From Carboxylicivirga litoralis (GTDB lineage: Bacteria > Bacteroidota > Bacteroidia > Bacteroidales > Marinilabiliaceae): a stretch of DNA of 64,000 nt. Below, one piece after another: positions 18,519 through 28,293 of the stretch (positions are counted from its first letter, which is position 1; each line of letters opens with the position of its first letter). Below the pieces are notes generated by a model. It had not been told where the DNA came from and searched no databases. It saw only the letters and a list, made by a program, of their open reading frames with translations. The stretch covers positions 1 to 64,000 of the forward strand of contig NZ_JAFMVC010000005.1 of NCBI RefSeq assembly GCF_025499605.1, written 5' to 3'. Position numbers and translations under genes: made by a program.

Positions 18519-19716
18519 AGTATTTTTATATGGAGTAATCAGTCTATTACTTGTATTGTCAGCTTGCAGTCATAAACAGCATGATTCGTTTGAAGATGTG
18601 GTTGACGAGGCGCTCAACTTTGCATGTGAGCAATCCTTATTAATGGCCGGGAGTCTAAAAGACAGTCATCAAAAACTACCTCAAACGAGCGATCGTTTCG
18701 GCCAATTAATAACCTGTTATCCGGCCTGGTGGGTGAGTGGTTTTTTTCCTGGACAGTTGTGGTATTTGTATGAATATTCTAATCGCGAAGAGCTAAAAGA
18801 AATGGCTCAGCTTTACTCCGAAAGAGTCAGAGATCAGCAATTTACTACCGATAATCACGATGTCGGCTTCATGATATTTTGTAGTTACGGAAATGCCTAT
18901 CGTATCACCAAAGATACGAGTTACCTTTCAGTCATTAATAATGCTGCTAAATCGTTGGCAACCCGTTACCGGCCATCCACTGCAACAATACGTTCGTGGG
19001 ATGCAGCCCCGTGGAATAAACAATGGCAATATCCTGTTATCATCGATAATATGATGAACCTGGAGCTGTTGATGTGGAATGCGCGGCAACAAAATGATAT
19101 AACCCTGATGGACATCGCTATTCATCATGCCAATGCCACCATGAAGAATCATTACCGCAGCGACTATAGTTGTTATCATGTTGTGAGCTACGATACCATT
19201 AGTGGTCAGCCACATCTGTTTCAGACATCGCAAGGCTATAGTCATGAATCGGCGTGGGCCAGGGGACAAGCCTGGGGTCTATACGGTTTTGTCACCATGT
19301 ATCGATTTACAAAAGACGCCAGGTATCTGGAGCAGGCAGAGAAGATCGCGTCCTATTTGTTAACGCATCCGCATATGCCGGAGGATAAAATTCCCTATTG
19401 GGATTTTGATGCGCCCAATATTCCTGATTGTTATCGCGATGCATCGGCAGCAGCTATTATGTGTTCTGCCTTAATAGAATTAAGTACTTATGCAGATGCC
19501 CGGAAATCGCAAGCATACCTGGAGGTGGCGAAGCAACAGATTGTTCAGTTGAGCTCAAGGGAATACCGCAATGCCTTGGGAAATAATGCTAATTTTATAC
19601 TGAAACATTCAGTGGGGCATATGCCCAATAATTGGGAAATTGATGTGCCCTTAAGCTATGCCGATTATTATTATATTGAAGCTTTAATGCGCTATAAAAA
19701 TTTAATTAACGAATGA
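18511..19716 (+). CDS. GH88 unsaturated glucuronyl hydrolase
   Basis: 401-residue lipoprotein (lipobox LVLSAC) of family GH88, which removes 4,5-unsaturated uronic acid from the non-reducing end of lyase products by hydration. The (alpha/alpha)6 barrel carries the two key acids: Asp117 in NHDVGFM and Asp179 in VIIDNMMNLELL. SHESAWARGQAWGLYGF and DASAAAIMCSAL are also typical of the family. It overlaps the gene before by 8 bases and the next by 4 (ATGA), so three products are probably made together. Its presence in a xyloglucan-like cluster is unusual and points to a uronic-acid-bearing substrate. Confidence 0.9.
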   Translation: MNRVFLYGVISLLLVLSACSHKQHDSFEDVVDEALNFACEQSLLMAGSLKDSHQKLPQTSDRFGQLITCYPAWWVSGFFPGQLWYLYEYSNREELKEMAQLYSERVRDQQFTTDNHDVGFMIFCSYGNAYRITKDTSYLSVINNAAKSLATRYRPSTATIRSWDAAPWNKQWQYPVIIDNMMNLELLMWNARQQNDITLMDIAIHHANATMKNHYRSDYSCYHVVSYDTISGQPHLFQTSQGYSHESAWARGQAWGLYGFVTMYRFTKDARYLEQAEKIASYLLTHPHMPEDKIPYWDFDAPNIPDCYRDASAAAIMCSALIELSTYADARKSQAYLEVAKQQIVQLSSREYRNALGNNANFILKHSVGHMPNNWEIDVPLSYADYYYIEALMRYKNLINE

Positions 19717-20792
19717 TGAATAAATATTTAGTACTTTCTGTTTTATTATATGCCGTTTATAGTTGTCAGCCGGTGGAAACCGACATCAATTTTGATCATA
19801 AGCAACTAACATACGAAGGACGAATTCTTTATGCAGATACTGCCGCTGTCTTGTCATGGCCAGGTACATCTGTAAGTATGCAGTTCGAAGGAACCGGAGT
19901 GTCGGCCATGTTACAGGATTTAGATACGGCCAACTACTATAACGTGATTCTGGATGGTGAAGTCATATCGAAAATTCACACCGACACGCTCAAACAAGCC
20001 TATGTACTTGCGTCAGGATTAGAAAAAGGCAAACACACGATTCAGGTATTTAAGCGTACTGAGTGGGACAAGGGTAAAACCTTGTTTTATGGATTTGAAA
20101 TTGAAGAAGGAGGTCAATTATTACCTGCTCCGAAACCTAAAAAAAGAAAGATAGAGTTTTATGGCAATTCCATCACCTGCGGTTATGGTAATGAAGATTA
20201 CAGTGAACAAGATCGTTGGTTTGGCTATTTCCAGAATAATTATCAAACATACGGTGCAATCACGGCTCGCCATTTCAATGCGCAATACCATTGTATTGGT
20301 AAAAGCGGTATAGGTGTCACGGTCAGTTGGTTTCCCATGATTATGTCGGAAATGTATAATCGACTGGATGCCACGGATTCAACTTCGGTATGGGATTTTA
20401 ACCAGTACACGCCCGATGTGGTGGTGGTGAACCTGTTTCAGAACGACTCATGGATTGTAACCCGACCGGATAATGAACAATTCATCAACCGTTTTGGTGA
20501 TACAGCACCTGATGAGGCGGCTATTGTAAGCGCTTACAAGGAATTCATTTCAGCATTAAGAAGTCAATATCCTAAAGCAGCTATTATATGTGCACTCGGT
20601 AATATGGATGCCACACGGGAGGGTTCTGCCTGGCCGGGATACGTAACTTCAGCTGCCGAGCAGATGAACGACTCCAATGTATTCACCTATTTCTTCCCGT
20701 TTAAAAACACGGGCGGACATCCTAAGGTGGAAGAGCAACAGGCCATGGCCGATGCATTAATTGCTTTTATAGAAGAGCATATTAACTGGTAA
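19713..20792 (+). CDS. CE2-like SGNH acetylesterase
   Basis: 359-residue secreted or lipid-anchored (LYAVYSC) esterase. An N-terminal jelly-roll domain (about 30-140, VSMQFEGTGVSAMLQD) precedes an SGNH domain with Ser153 in FYGNSITCGYG, and a C-terminal His in GGHPKVEEQQ. This two-domain layout is that of CE2 deacetylases, which act on acetylated plant or algal polysaccharides. Start ATG overlaps the GH88 stop as ATGA; a second ATG at 19716 is also possible. A terminator follows at 20821. It probably removes acetyl groups that block the uronate-directed enzymes. Confidence 0.82.
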   Translation: MMNKYLVLSVLLYAVYSCQPVETDINFDHKQLTYEGRILYADTAAVLSWPGTSVSMQFEGTGVSAMLQDLDTANYYNVILDGEVISKIHTDTLKQAYVLASGLEKGKHTIQVFKRTEWDKGKTLFYGFEIEEGGQLLPAPKPKKRKIEFYGNSITCGYGNEDYSEQDRWFGYFQNNYQTYGAITARHFNAQYHCIGKSGIGVTVSWFPMIMSEMYNRLDATDSTSVWDFNQYTPDVVVVNLFQNDSWIVTRPDNEQFINRFGDTAPDEAAIVSAYKEFISALRSQYPKAAIICALGNMDATREGSAWPGYVTSAAEQMNDSNVFTYFFPFKNTGGHPKVEEQQAMADALIAFIEEHINW

Positions 20793-20820
20793 AATAATTG
20801 ATTTTAATATAAATTTGATT

Positions 20821-20856
20821 CGAGCAGTGGTGTAATAGCATCGCTGCTCTTTTTGT
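20821..20856 (+). terminator. Terminator after the BNR-4/GH88/CE2 trio
   Basis: GAGCAG (20822-20827) pairs with CTGCTC (20844-20849), followed at once by a T run. It lies 30 bases after the CE2 stop, the usual place for the end of the preceding transcript. Confidence 0.65.
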
Positions 20857-20947
20857 TTACATATTGACATATCTGGTTATCATTTTTGCACCGATTACTC
20901 TGAAGATTCACATACTTTTACCAGTAGTTATCACTTAATAAAATCAG

Positions 20948-21550
20948 ATGTTTATGAAGAAAACCGCAATGTTTTTTTGTCTTTTTACAATTGCAATGCT
21001 GGCCTATTGTCAGGATTCAGGCAATGTAAAAGAGCTGGGAGTTATATTTAAAAATTTGGACTCGTATGGTCTTAATTATAAATGGGGCCGCTCAACTTCA
21101 TTGTGGCGTTTAGATGCATTAGTAGGCGATGGTTATCGTATGCAAGAAGAGAATAATGACAGTGATATACAGAATACCGAGGATGGTTTAAGTTTAAGCC
21201 TTCGTTTTGGTAAAGAATTTCGTAAAGTAATTACTGAACGTTTTCAACTTCGAACAGGAGTATTGACACAAGCCAGTTACGATAGCTATAATCGAGAACA
21301 GCTAGGTACAGGAACAGGAGATTTTAATTACGTTAGGAAAACCACAACCCTTGGTGCTCATTTTATTTTAGGAGTAGTTTATACAAACACCAGTAATTTT
21401 GTTTTTGGCGTTGAAGTATTACCAGGCATAACTTATTCGTTCGGTCATAGAGGGAATGATGATGATATGGTAGACCCCAATGATATTTCAATCTGGAATT
21501 ACGGTTTTGATAATTCAATAGCACAACTATCTATTGCCTATCAGTTTTAA
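20948..21550 (+). CDS. Small outer-membrane beta-barrel-like protein, function unknown
   Basis: 200-residue protein with a signal peptide (cleaved near AYCQ) and alternating hydrophobic/polar strands ending in the aromatic residue of QLSIAYQF, a usual outer-membrane barrel C-terminus. Pieces such as SLSLRFGKEF and TTLGAHFILGVVY look like strands. I do not recognise a named family. It stands alone among enzymes: a terminator precedes it and GH31 follows after 30 bases. It may be unrelated to glycan use. ATG at 20948 or 20954 could be the start. Confidence 0.7.
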   Translation: MFMKKTAMFFCLFTIAMLAYCQDSGNVKELGVIFKNLDSYGLNYKWGRSTSLWRLDALVGDGYRMQEENNDSDIQNTEDGLSLSLRFGKEFRKVITERFQLRTGVLTQASYDSYNREQLGTGTGDFNYVRKTTTLGAHFILGVVYTNTSNFVFGVEVLPGITYSFGHRGNDDDMVDPNDISIWNYGFDNSIAQLSIAYQF

Positions 21551-21580
21551 TTCAAACAAGCTTAACTAAATACCAAAACG

Positions 21581-23947
21581 ATGAAAATATCAAAATTCAC
21601 CCTAATAGCCTGTTTAACTTTAGTTTGTTTAGCAGCTAATGCTCAACTACAAAACCATGGATTGGTTAATGAACCACTGGATATAGCACCAGACTTCTAT
21701 AGTTTTAAAAACACGTATTATTTTGCTGATAGTATTGTAGCCTTTGATGCAGCTTCTGCCAAAGGTAAAATCGCCTATAATCGTTATGAATATAAAACGC
21801 GTTATGCATTTAATAACATGTTAGGCGTCTTAAAACCAGTAAGCGAAAATGAGTTTCCGGAAGGAGAGTATGAAGCGGCACCTCAACAAACTTTTTGTAT
21901 TGAGTTTATATCTGATAAAACGGTTCGTTTACGCTTTTATAGCGGAGCAGATTTTGTAGCAGATGAGTCCTCGCTGATGCTCGTTGACGGAAAGGTTAAA
22001 GCTGGTAAAACCTGGAAATACTCTACCGAAGAAAGATGTCATATTTACACAAGTGAATATGGAAAGGTTGTTATAAGTGAATTTCCGTGGCGCATTGCAT
22101 TCTACGATGCAAAGGGTAAGCTTCTTACTTCGACCAATCACCACCTTGATAATGCCGAAACAACCTATACACCAATAATGCCATTTTCCTATGTGCGCAG
22201 GGCATCGGATTATTCGCGCAGTTTTAATGCGGCTTTTTCCTTATCGCCTAATGAGATGATTTTTGGCTGTGGCGAATCGTATACGTCTTTCAATAAAAGA
22301 GGGCAAAAGGTGGTGTTGTGTGCCGATGATGGTAATGGCACGCAAAATGAAACCTTGTACAAGCCCATTCCTTTTTTTATGAGTAACCGAGGCTATGGCA
22401 TGTTTATGCATACATCATCGCCCATCACCTGCGATTTTGGTAAGTACTTTAATGGCATTAACTCTTTAATGGTGGGTGATGAAACCTTAGATTTATTTGT
22501 GTTTTTGGGCGAACCAAAGACTATTTTAGACGAGTACACCACCCTGACTGGTAAAGCGCAGATGCCGCCACTTTGGTCCTTTGGTTTCTGGATGAGTCGC
22601 ATTACCTATTTCAGTGAGGAAGATGGACGCCGCGTGGCAAAAGAATTGAGGGATAACGAAATTCCTTGTGATGTCATCCATTTCGATACAGGATGGTTCG
22701 AAACGGATTGGCGTTGTGATTATCAGTTCTCCGAATCGCGCTTTGATGATGCTGGAAAGATGATTAAGGACTTAAAAAAGCAGGGCTTTGAGACATGCCT
22801 GTGGCAGTTGCCGTATTTCGTTCCTAAAAATGAGTTGTTTAATGAGATTATCGACAAGCAACTGTTTGTAAAAAACAGCAAGGGTAATTTGCCCTATGAA
22901 GATGCGGTGCTTGATTTTTCTAATCCGGCTACCGTTGAATGGTATCAGGATAAGATTGCCGGTTTATTAAAACTAGGGGTAGGCGCCATTAAAGTTGATT
23001 TTGGCGAAGCAGCACCTTACAATGGTATTTATGCCTCGGGCAAAACCGGATTTTATGAGCACAACCTTTACCCATTACGCTACAATAAAGCAGTGGCCGA
23101 TATTACTCAACAGGTAAAAGGAGAACAGATTATGTGGGCACGAAGCACCTGGGCTGGCAGTCAGCGCTATCCGATTCATTGGGGTGGCGACCCGGCCAAT
23201 ACCAATACGGCCATGGCTGCCTCATTACGTGGAGGTTTGTCCATCGGTCTAAGTGGTTTTTCATTCTGGAGTCATGATATCGGCGGTTTTGTGCTCAAAT
23301 CACCTGAAGAGCTGTATCGAAGATGGACGCCCTTTGGGATGCTCACCTCGCACACACGCAGTCATGGTGCGCCACCTAAAGAGCCATGGGAATACAGCGA
23401 AAAATTCCTGAATGACTTTAGAAAGGCCGCGAACATGCGATACCAATTGATGCCATACATCTATGCTCAGGCTAAAAAATGCAGCGAGACAGGTTTGCCC
23501 ATGTTGCGTGCTTTATTTGTGGAGTATCCTGATGATGCGGGAGCCTGGTTAGTCGACGATCAGTATTTATTTGGCGATGACCTATTGGTGGCTCCTTTAA
23601 TGGAAAATGTGAGCGAACGCAACGTATATTTGCCTAAAGGTAAATGGATTGATTATCAGACAGGTAAAAAGTATGAAGGAGGATGGCATAAAATTGCTGC
23701 AGGAGACATACCAGTTGTTATGTTGGTGCGTAGTGGTGCTGCGATACCTCACATCAAACTGGCGCAATCAACCAAAGATATGAAATGGGATGAGCTGGAA
23801 CTTCGCGTATTCAGTGATAGTAATAAAGCCAGTGGATTGATTTACCTGCCGGGCAGCACTAAAGTCAATGAGTTGAAACTGAATAAAGTTAATGAACAGT
23901 GGCAGGTAGCAAATGCGCCGTCAAAAGTAAAGCTTCTGATAAAATAG
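21581..23947 (+). CDS. GH31 alpha-xylosidase (YicI-like)
   Basis: 788-residue secreted GH31 enzyme, distinct from the PA14-bearing one at the window start. Signal peptide ends near AANAQ. The nucleophile is Asp473 in IKVDFGEAAP, close to the KTDFGE motif of the alpha-xylosidase YicI; the acid/base is Asp537 in HWGGDP. WSHDIGGFV and the final beta-domains are family-typical. It probably takes the xylose off xyloglucan or isoprimeverose-like ends. The next gene begins 9 bases after its stop, so they are likely co-transcribed. Two GH31 subtypes in one cluster suggest different chain ends or cell compartments. Confidence 0.9.
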   Translation: MKISKFTLIACLTLVCLAANAQLQNHGLVNEPLDIAPDFYSFKNTYYFADSIVAFDAASAKGKIAYNRYEYKTRYAFNNMLGVLKPVSENEFPEGEYEAAPQQTFCIEFISDKTVRLRFYSGADFVADESSLMLVDGKVKAGKTWKYSTEERCHIYTSEYGKVVISEFPWRIAFYDAKGKLLTSTNHHLDNAETTYTPIMPFSYVRRASDYSRSFNAAFSLSPNEMIFGCGESYTSFNKRGQKVVLCADDGNGTQNETLYKPIPFFMSNRGYGMFMHTSSPITCDFGKYFNGINSLMVGDETLDLFVFLGEPKTILDEYTTLTGKAQMPPLWSFGFWMSRITYFSEEDGRRVAKELRDNEIPCDVIHFDTGWFETDWRCDYQFSESRFDDAGKMIKDLKKQGFETCLWQLPYFVPKNELFNEIIDKQLFVKNSKGNLPYEDAVLDFSNPATVEWYQDKIAGLLKLGVGAIKVDFGEAAPYNGIYASGKTGFYEHNLYPLRYNKAVADITQQVKGEQIMWARSTWAGSQRYPIHWGGDPANTNTAMAASLRGGLSIGLSGFSFWSHDIGGFVLKSPEELYRRWTPFGMLTSHTRSHGAPPKEPWEYSEKFLNDFRKAANMRYQLMPYIYAQAKKCSETGLPMLRALFVEYPDDAGAWLVDDQYLFGDDLLVAPLMENVSERNVYLPKGKWIDYQTGKKYEGGWHKIAAGDIPVVMLVRSGAAIPHIKLAQSTKDMKWDELELRVFSDSNKASGLIYLPGSTKVNELKLNKVNEQWQVANAPSKVKLLIK

Positions 23948-23955
23948 TTAGACTG

Positions 23956-26088
23956 ATGATGAAACCTTTTATTATATGCTTGTTGTGCTTTGTCGTTTCG
24001 CCGTTTGTTACTGCTCAAACCTATATTTTTCAAGACAAAAATATTGACCCCGAAACACGCATTGAAAATTTACTTTCGTTAATGACCATCGACGAAAAGA
24101 TTCAATGCCTCGGTACCAACCCTTCTGTTAAGCGGCTTGGCCTGAAAGCAACTGGCCATGTGGAAGGCTTGCATGGATTGGCGATGGGGGAGCCTGGTAA
24201 TTGGGGAGGTGATAAGCCTGTTCCAACAACAACTTTTCCGCAGGCATACGGTATGGGCCATACCTGGGATGTGACGGCCTTAAAACAAATGGGTGAAATT
24301 GAAGGCTATGATGTGCGTTATTTATACCAATCGCCTGAATATAAGCGAGGTGGTTTGGTTGTTCGTGCACCAAATGCCGATTTAAGTCATGATCCGAGAT
24401 GGGGCCGGACAGAAGAATGCTATGGTGAAGATCCGTTTTTGGTAGCTTCGCTATCTACCGCTTTTATCAAGGGCCTGCAAGGTGATGATCCTGAATATTG
24501 GATGGCCGCTTCGCTGATGAAACATTTTTTGGCCAACAGTAATGAAGATACAAGGACAACATCGTCATCAGATTTTGATGAGAGCTTAATGCATGAGTAT
24601 TATGCCTATCCGTTTATGAAAGGAGTGACAGAAGGAGGTTCCCGTGCTTATATGGCTGCATATAATAAGGTGAATCAAGTGCCGATGATGGTTAGCCCTT
24701 TATTGAATGAGCTAACGGTGAAGCAATGGGGGCAGAATGGAATTATTTGCACCGATGGCGGGGCATTGAAGCTGTTAATTGACCATCATCAATATTACGA
24801 AACACTTGAGATGGGAGCGGCCATGGCCATTAAAAGCGGTATCAATCAATTTCTTGATGTTCACTATAAAGCAGTGAAAAAAGCTGTCAGTAAAGGTATT
24901 GTTACAGAAGCAGAGATTGATAGTGTTTTAGAAGGTGTTTTTAGAGTCATGCTAAAATTAGGCTGTCTTGACTCTGATGATCCCTATTCATCCATCGGAT
25001 TAAAAGGAGAAAGTGAACCATGGTTATCTGCACGTAATAAAGAAGCAGTGAGAAAAGCGACTCAAAAGTCAATTGTTCTCCTAAAAAATGAAAACGAAAC
25101 ACTTCCGATAGATACCAAAAGCGTAAAAAAGATTGCCATTGTGGGATGGCTTGCCAACGATGTGTTGTGCGACTGGTATTCAGGAACGCCGCCATACAAA
25201 GTGACACCTCTTCAGGGTATTAAAGAGAAGTTTGGCGATGATGTGGAAATTGTTTATGCATCCGACTCAACTCTAGATAAGGCTTTAACGATTGCAGAAG
25301 AAGCAGACCTCGTTTTGGCATTTGGTGGCAATCACCCAACCGGAAATGCAGGTTGGGCAAAAGTAACCCGCGATAGTTATGGTAAGGAATCGGTTGATCG
25401 GCAATCGATTAATCTGGAAGATGAAGCGTGGATTAAAAAGCTATATGAAGTGAATCAGAATACCGTGATGGTGTTGGTTAGTAGCTTTCCTTATGCCATC
25501 AATTGGTCGCAGCGTAACTTGCCAGCCATTGTTCACATGACTCATAACAGTCAGGAAATGGGGCATGCCTTAGCTGATGTAATAACTGGCGATTATAATC
25601 CTGCCGGAAGGTTGACGCAAGACTGGCCAATGTCAGAGGCGAACCTGCCTCCGCTTTTAGATTACAATATCCGAAACGGCCATACCTATTTATATGGTAA
25701 ATATCCGGTTTTATATCCCTTTGGTTATGGTTTGAGTTACACACAATTTGAGTATTCAAATGCAGATATTAGTGTTGATAATGAATTTATTACCTTTAGA
25801 GTTCAGGTCGAAAATACTGGCAGAATGGACGGTGATGAGGTGGTGCAGGTGTATGTGAGTTTTCCTGATTCAAAGGTGGAACGACCAGCAAAAGCGTTAA
25901 AGGGCTTTACCAGAGTATATATCAAGAAAAATGAATCTAAAGAAGTGATTATTCCCTTGAAATTATCGGATTTGAGTTATTGGAGTATCAATGAAAAGAA
26001 ATGGGTTCTGGAGAAAGGCGTAGTGAGGATAATGGCTGGCTCATCATCTTCGGCCATTCGTTTGGAGAAAGAAATAGAAATTGAATAA
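23956..26088 (+). CDS. GH3 beta-glucosidase/beta-xylosidase
   Basis: About 710-residue secreted GH3 enzyme with its own signal peptide (MMKPFIICLLCFVVSPFVTAQ). The ATG at 23956 (or 23959) gives this peptide; the frame upstream overlaps the GH31 gene. The catalytic Asp267 stands in IICTDGGALKLL, not the common SDW motif, so this is a different GH3 branch from the enzyme at 4711. The sandwich domain (IAIVGWLAND, AFGGNHPTG) and a fibronectin-like C-terminus (DGDEVVQVYVS) follow. Substrate is uncertain: beta-glucosyl or beta-xylosyl ends both fit. Confidence 0.87.
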   Translation: MMKPFIICLLCFVVSPFVTAQTYIFQDKNIDPETRIENLLSLMTIDEKIQCLGTNPSVKRLGLKATGHVEGLHGLAMGEPGNWGGDKPVPTTTFPQAYGMGHTWDVTALKQMGEIEGYDVRYLYQSPEYKRGGLVVRAPNADLSHDPRWGRTEECYGEDPFLVASLSTAFIKGLQGDDPEYWMAASLMKHFLANSNEDTRTTSSSDFDESLMHEYYAYPFMKGVTEGGSRAYMAAYNKVNQVPMMVSPLLNELTVKQWGQNGIICTDGGALKLLIDHHQYYETLEMGAAMAIKSGINQFLDVHYKAVKKAVSKGIVTEAEIDSVLEGVFRVMLKLGCLDSDDPYSSIGLKGESEPWLSARNKEAVRKATQKSIVLLKNENETLPIDTKSVKKIAIVGWLANDVLCDWYSGTPPYKVTPLQGIKEKFGDDVEIVYASDSTLDKALTIAEEADLVLAFGGNHPTGNAGWAKVTRDSYGKESVDRQSINLEDEAWIKKLYEVNQNTVMVLVSSFPYAINWSQRNLPAIVHMTHNSQEMGHALADVITGDYNPAGRLTQDWPMSEANLPPLLDYNIRNGHTYLYGKYPVLYPFGYGLSYTQFEYSNADISVDNEFITFRVQVENTGRMDGDEVVQVYVSFPDSKVERPAKALKGFTRVYIKKNESKEVIIPLKLSDLSYWSINEKKWVLEKGVVRIMAGSSSSAIRLEKEIEIE

Positions 26089-26094
26089 TATAGT

Positions 26095-28170
26095 ATGAAA
26101 AGACAGGTTATCATCACATTATTATGTGTTGTTGTATTTAAAGTAGTGGCACAGGGACAAAATTTTTTCCCAAAGGAGGACTTAATGTCGATAGGAGTCT
26201 ATTATTACCCCGAACACTGGTCGCCCAATCAGTGGGAGCGTGACATCAAGAATATAGCCGGGCATGGCTTTGAATTTATTCATATGGCCGAGTTTGCTTG
26301 GGCACAATTGGAGCCCAGTGAAGGAAAGTATGATTTTACCTGGTTGGATAAGGTGATTAAGCTCGCCGAAGCAAATGGTTTAAAAGTTATTTTAGGGACT
26401 CCAACGCCCTGCCCGCCCGTTTGGTTAGGTATTAAGCATCCTGATATTTATGTGAAAGATGTCCTTTATCAGCGCAAAGAACATGGCACGCGTGCCAATA
26501 TGTCCTTGTCAAACCCAAAGGTTTTAGACTATACGCAAAAGATTGTTGAAGCGATGGCCAAACATTATGCTCGCAACAAAACGATAATGGGCTGGCAAAT
26601 AGATAATGAGCCAGAAGCTAAAGAGGATTACAGTGAAGCATCGCAGGCGGCTTTCAGGCAATGGCTTATGGCAAAATATGCAACTGTTGATGCGTTGAAT
26701 AAAGCCTGGGGTACGGCTTTTTGGAGTCAGTTATACAGCAGCTTTGATGAGGTAAATATCCATAACGCCACTAATGTAGGGTGGTGGGGAGCTAACCCGA
26801 TAGCACTGCTCGATTTTAAGCGTTATACGGCCGATACACAGGCAGCTTTTCTTGATTTTCAGGCCGAAGAATTAAGAAAGTACATTGATAAATCGCAGTT
26901 TATCACCACCAATTATGTGGCCAAAGGCAATGGCGCCGACCCGCGTCGCAGCACTCAAATGGATTTTGCTTCATTCACCGCCTATCCCAATTACGGAAGT
27001 GCCAATTTAGGTGACTTAGGCTTCCGCCTGGGCGATTACTCGGTATTGATGTATGCCAACGACTATTACAAATCAGTGGATGGTGTTACAGGTGTCATGG
27101 AAATTCAGCCTGGACAAGTCAATTGGGCCAATCACAACTCATTGTTACAACCCGGCACAGTGCGCATGTGGTTATGGCATTGTTTTGCCGGTGGTAGTTC
27201 ATTCGCTTGTTCATACCGTTATCGCCAGGTGTTGTATGGTGCCGAGCAATATCATCATGGCATTGTAAGCACCGATGGTGTATCGTTAAGTCAAGGTGGA
27301 CAAGAGTATGTGCAAGTGATGAAAGAAATAAAGCTGCTGAAAGAAGCTTATTCGTCAAAAGCTAAGATGCCGAAGGCCATTCAAAAACGTAAAGCAGCCA
27401 TCATGTGGTCGTTCGATAACCTTTGGAATTTGGAGCGTCAGAAACAAACTTACCAATGGGATAGCTGGATGCATATGCAACGCTACCAATCTATTTTACA
27501 TGCTTTGGGTGCTCCGGTTGATTTTATTTCAGAGGAGGACGATTTTAATGACTATCCGTTTATAATCGTACCAGCTTATGAAATGGTGGATGAAGACCTG
27601 GTGCAGAAATGGAAAAGCTATGTTGCGCAAGGCGGTAATCTGATCATCAGCACCCGCACAGGTGCTAAAGATAAAAATGCCCATTTATGGGAGAGCAATC
27701 TGTCGGGAATCATGAATGAGCTGATTGGTGGCAAGGTGACAAGCTTTGATATGCTGCCGGCAGGAAAAAGCGGTGAGGTAGTCATGGATAGCCAAACCTA
27801 CCAATGGAGCTCATGGGGCGATCGAATTAGTGCCAGTACTAACTCCGAAATTTTAGCCAGTTATAGCGATCAGTTTTACAAAGGTGATGCTTGTGTTATT
27901 TCTAAGAGCATTGGTAAAGGTAAGGTGTGGTATATCGGCATCGAATCGCTGTATGGCCAATTAGAAAAAGATGTGCTGAAAAGGGCATTCGATGATAATA
28001 AAGTATCTGTCGAAAACTACCCCGAAGGCGTTTTTGTTATGTATCGCGATGGCTTTATGGTAGCTGTCAATTACTCATCAGAGGCTTATGAGCTGGATTA
28101 TGACGGTAACTATCTATTGGGCGAAAAAACGTTAAAGCCCGCTGCCGTTTCCGTTTGGAAAAGTAAATAG
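26095..28170 (+). CDS. GH42 beta-galactosidase
   Basis: 691-residue secreted GH42 enzyme acting on terminal beta-galactose of oligosaccharides. The signal peptide is followed by the TIM barrel (GVYYYPEHW near residue 35), with acid/base Glu172 in WQIDNEPEA and nucleophile Glu336 in GVMEIQPGQVNW. A trimerisation-like domain (about 410-620) and a small beta-domain follow. It starts 6 bases after the GH3 stop, so same operon. Most GH42 enzymes are cytoplasmic; a signal peptide fits the periplasmic scheme of this cluster. Confidence 0.9.
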   Translation: MKRQVIITLLCVVVFKVVAQGQNFFPKEDLMSIGVYYYPEHWSPNQWERDIKNIAGHGFEFIHMAEFAWAQLEPSEGKYDFTWLDKVIKLAEANGLKVILGTPTPCPPVWLGIKHPDIYVKDVLYQRKEHGTRANMSLSNPKVLDYTQKIVEAMAKHYARNKTIMGWQIDNEPEAKEDYSEASQAAFRQWLMAKYATVDALNKAWGTAFWSQLYSSFDEVNIHNATNVGWWGANPIALLDFKRYTADTQAAFLDFQAEELRKYIDKSQFITTNYVAKGNGADPRRSTQMDFASFTAYPNYGSANLGDLGFRLGDYSVLMYANDYYKSVDGVTGVMEIQPGQVNWANHNSLLQPGTVRMWLWHCFAGGSSFACSYRYRQVLYGAEQYHHGIVSTDGVSLSQGGQEYVQVMKEIKLLKEAYSSKAKMPKAIQKRKAAIMWSFDNLWNLERQKQTYQWDSWMHMQRYQSILHALGAPVDFISEEDDFNDYPFIIVPAYEMVDEDLVQKWKSYVAQGGNLIISTRTGAKDKNAHLWESNLSGIMNELIGGKVTSFDMLPAGKSGEVVMDSQTYQWSSWGDRISASTNSEILASYSDQFYKGDACVISKSIGKGKVWYIGIESLYGQLEKDVLKRAFDDNKVSVENYPEGVFVMYRDGFMVAVNYSSEAYELDYDGNYLLGEKTLKPAAVSVWKSK

Positions 28171-28293
28171 CACTGGCTGGCTCATTAAGAATAGTATTAA
28201 CATTTGAGAGAATTGTACATAAAAACTACGCTTAAGCCAAATAATTTTGAGACCTGAATCGATTTGCTAAATATATGAATTAAGAAAAACAGG

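Noticed and set aside
17199-20792. Ulvan utilisation cluster
   Set aside because: The BNR-4 and GH88 genes hint at it, but there is no sulfatase, GH105, GH78 or ulvan-type SusC/D nearby.
28171-28293. Promoter in front of GH27 (TTTG at 28203 with TACGCTTA)
   Set aside because: The -7 box differs from the TAnnTTTG consensus at two positions; read-through from GH42 explains expression as well.
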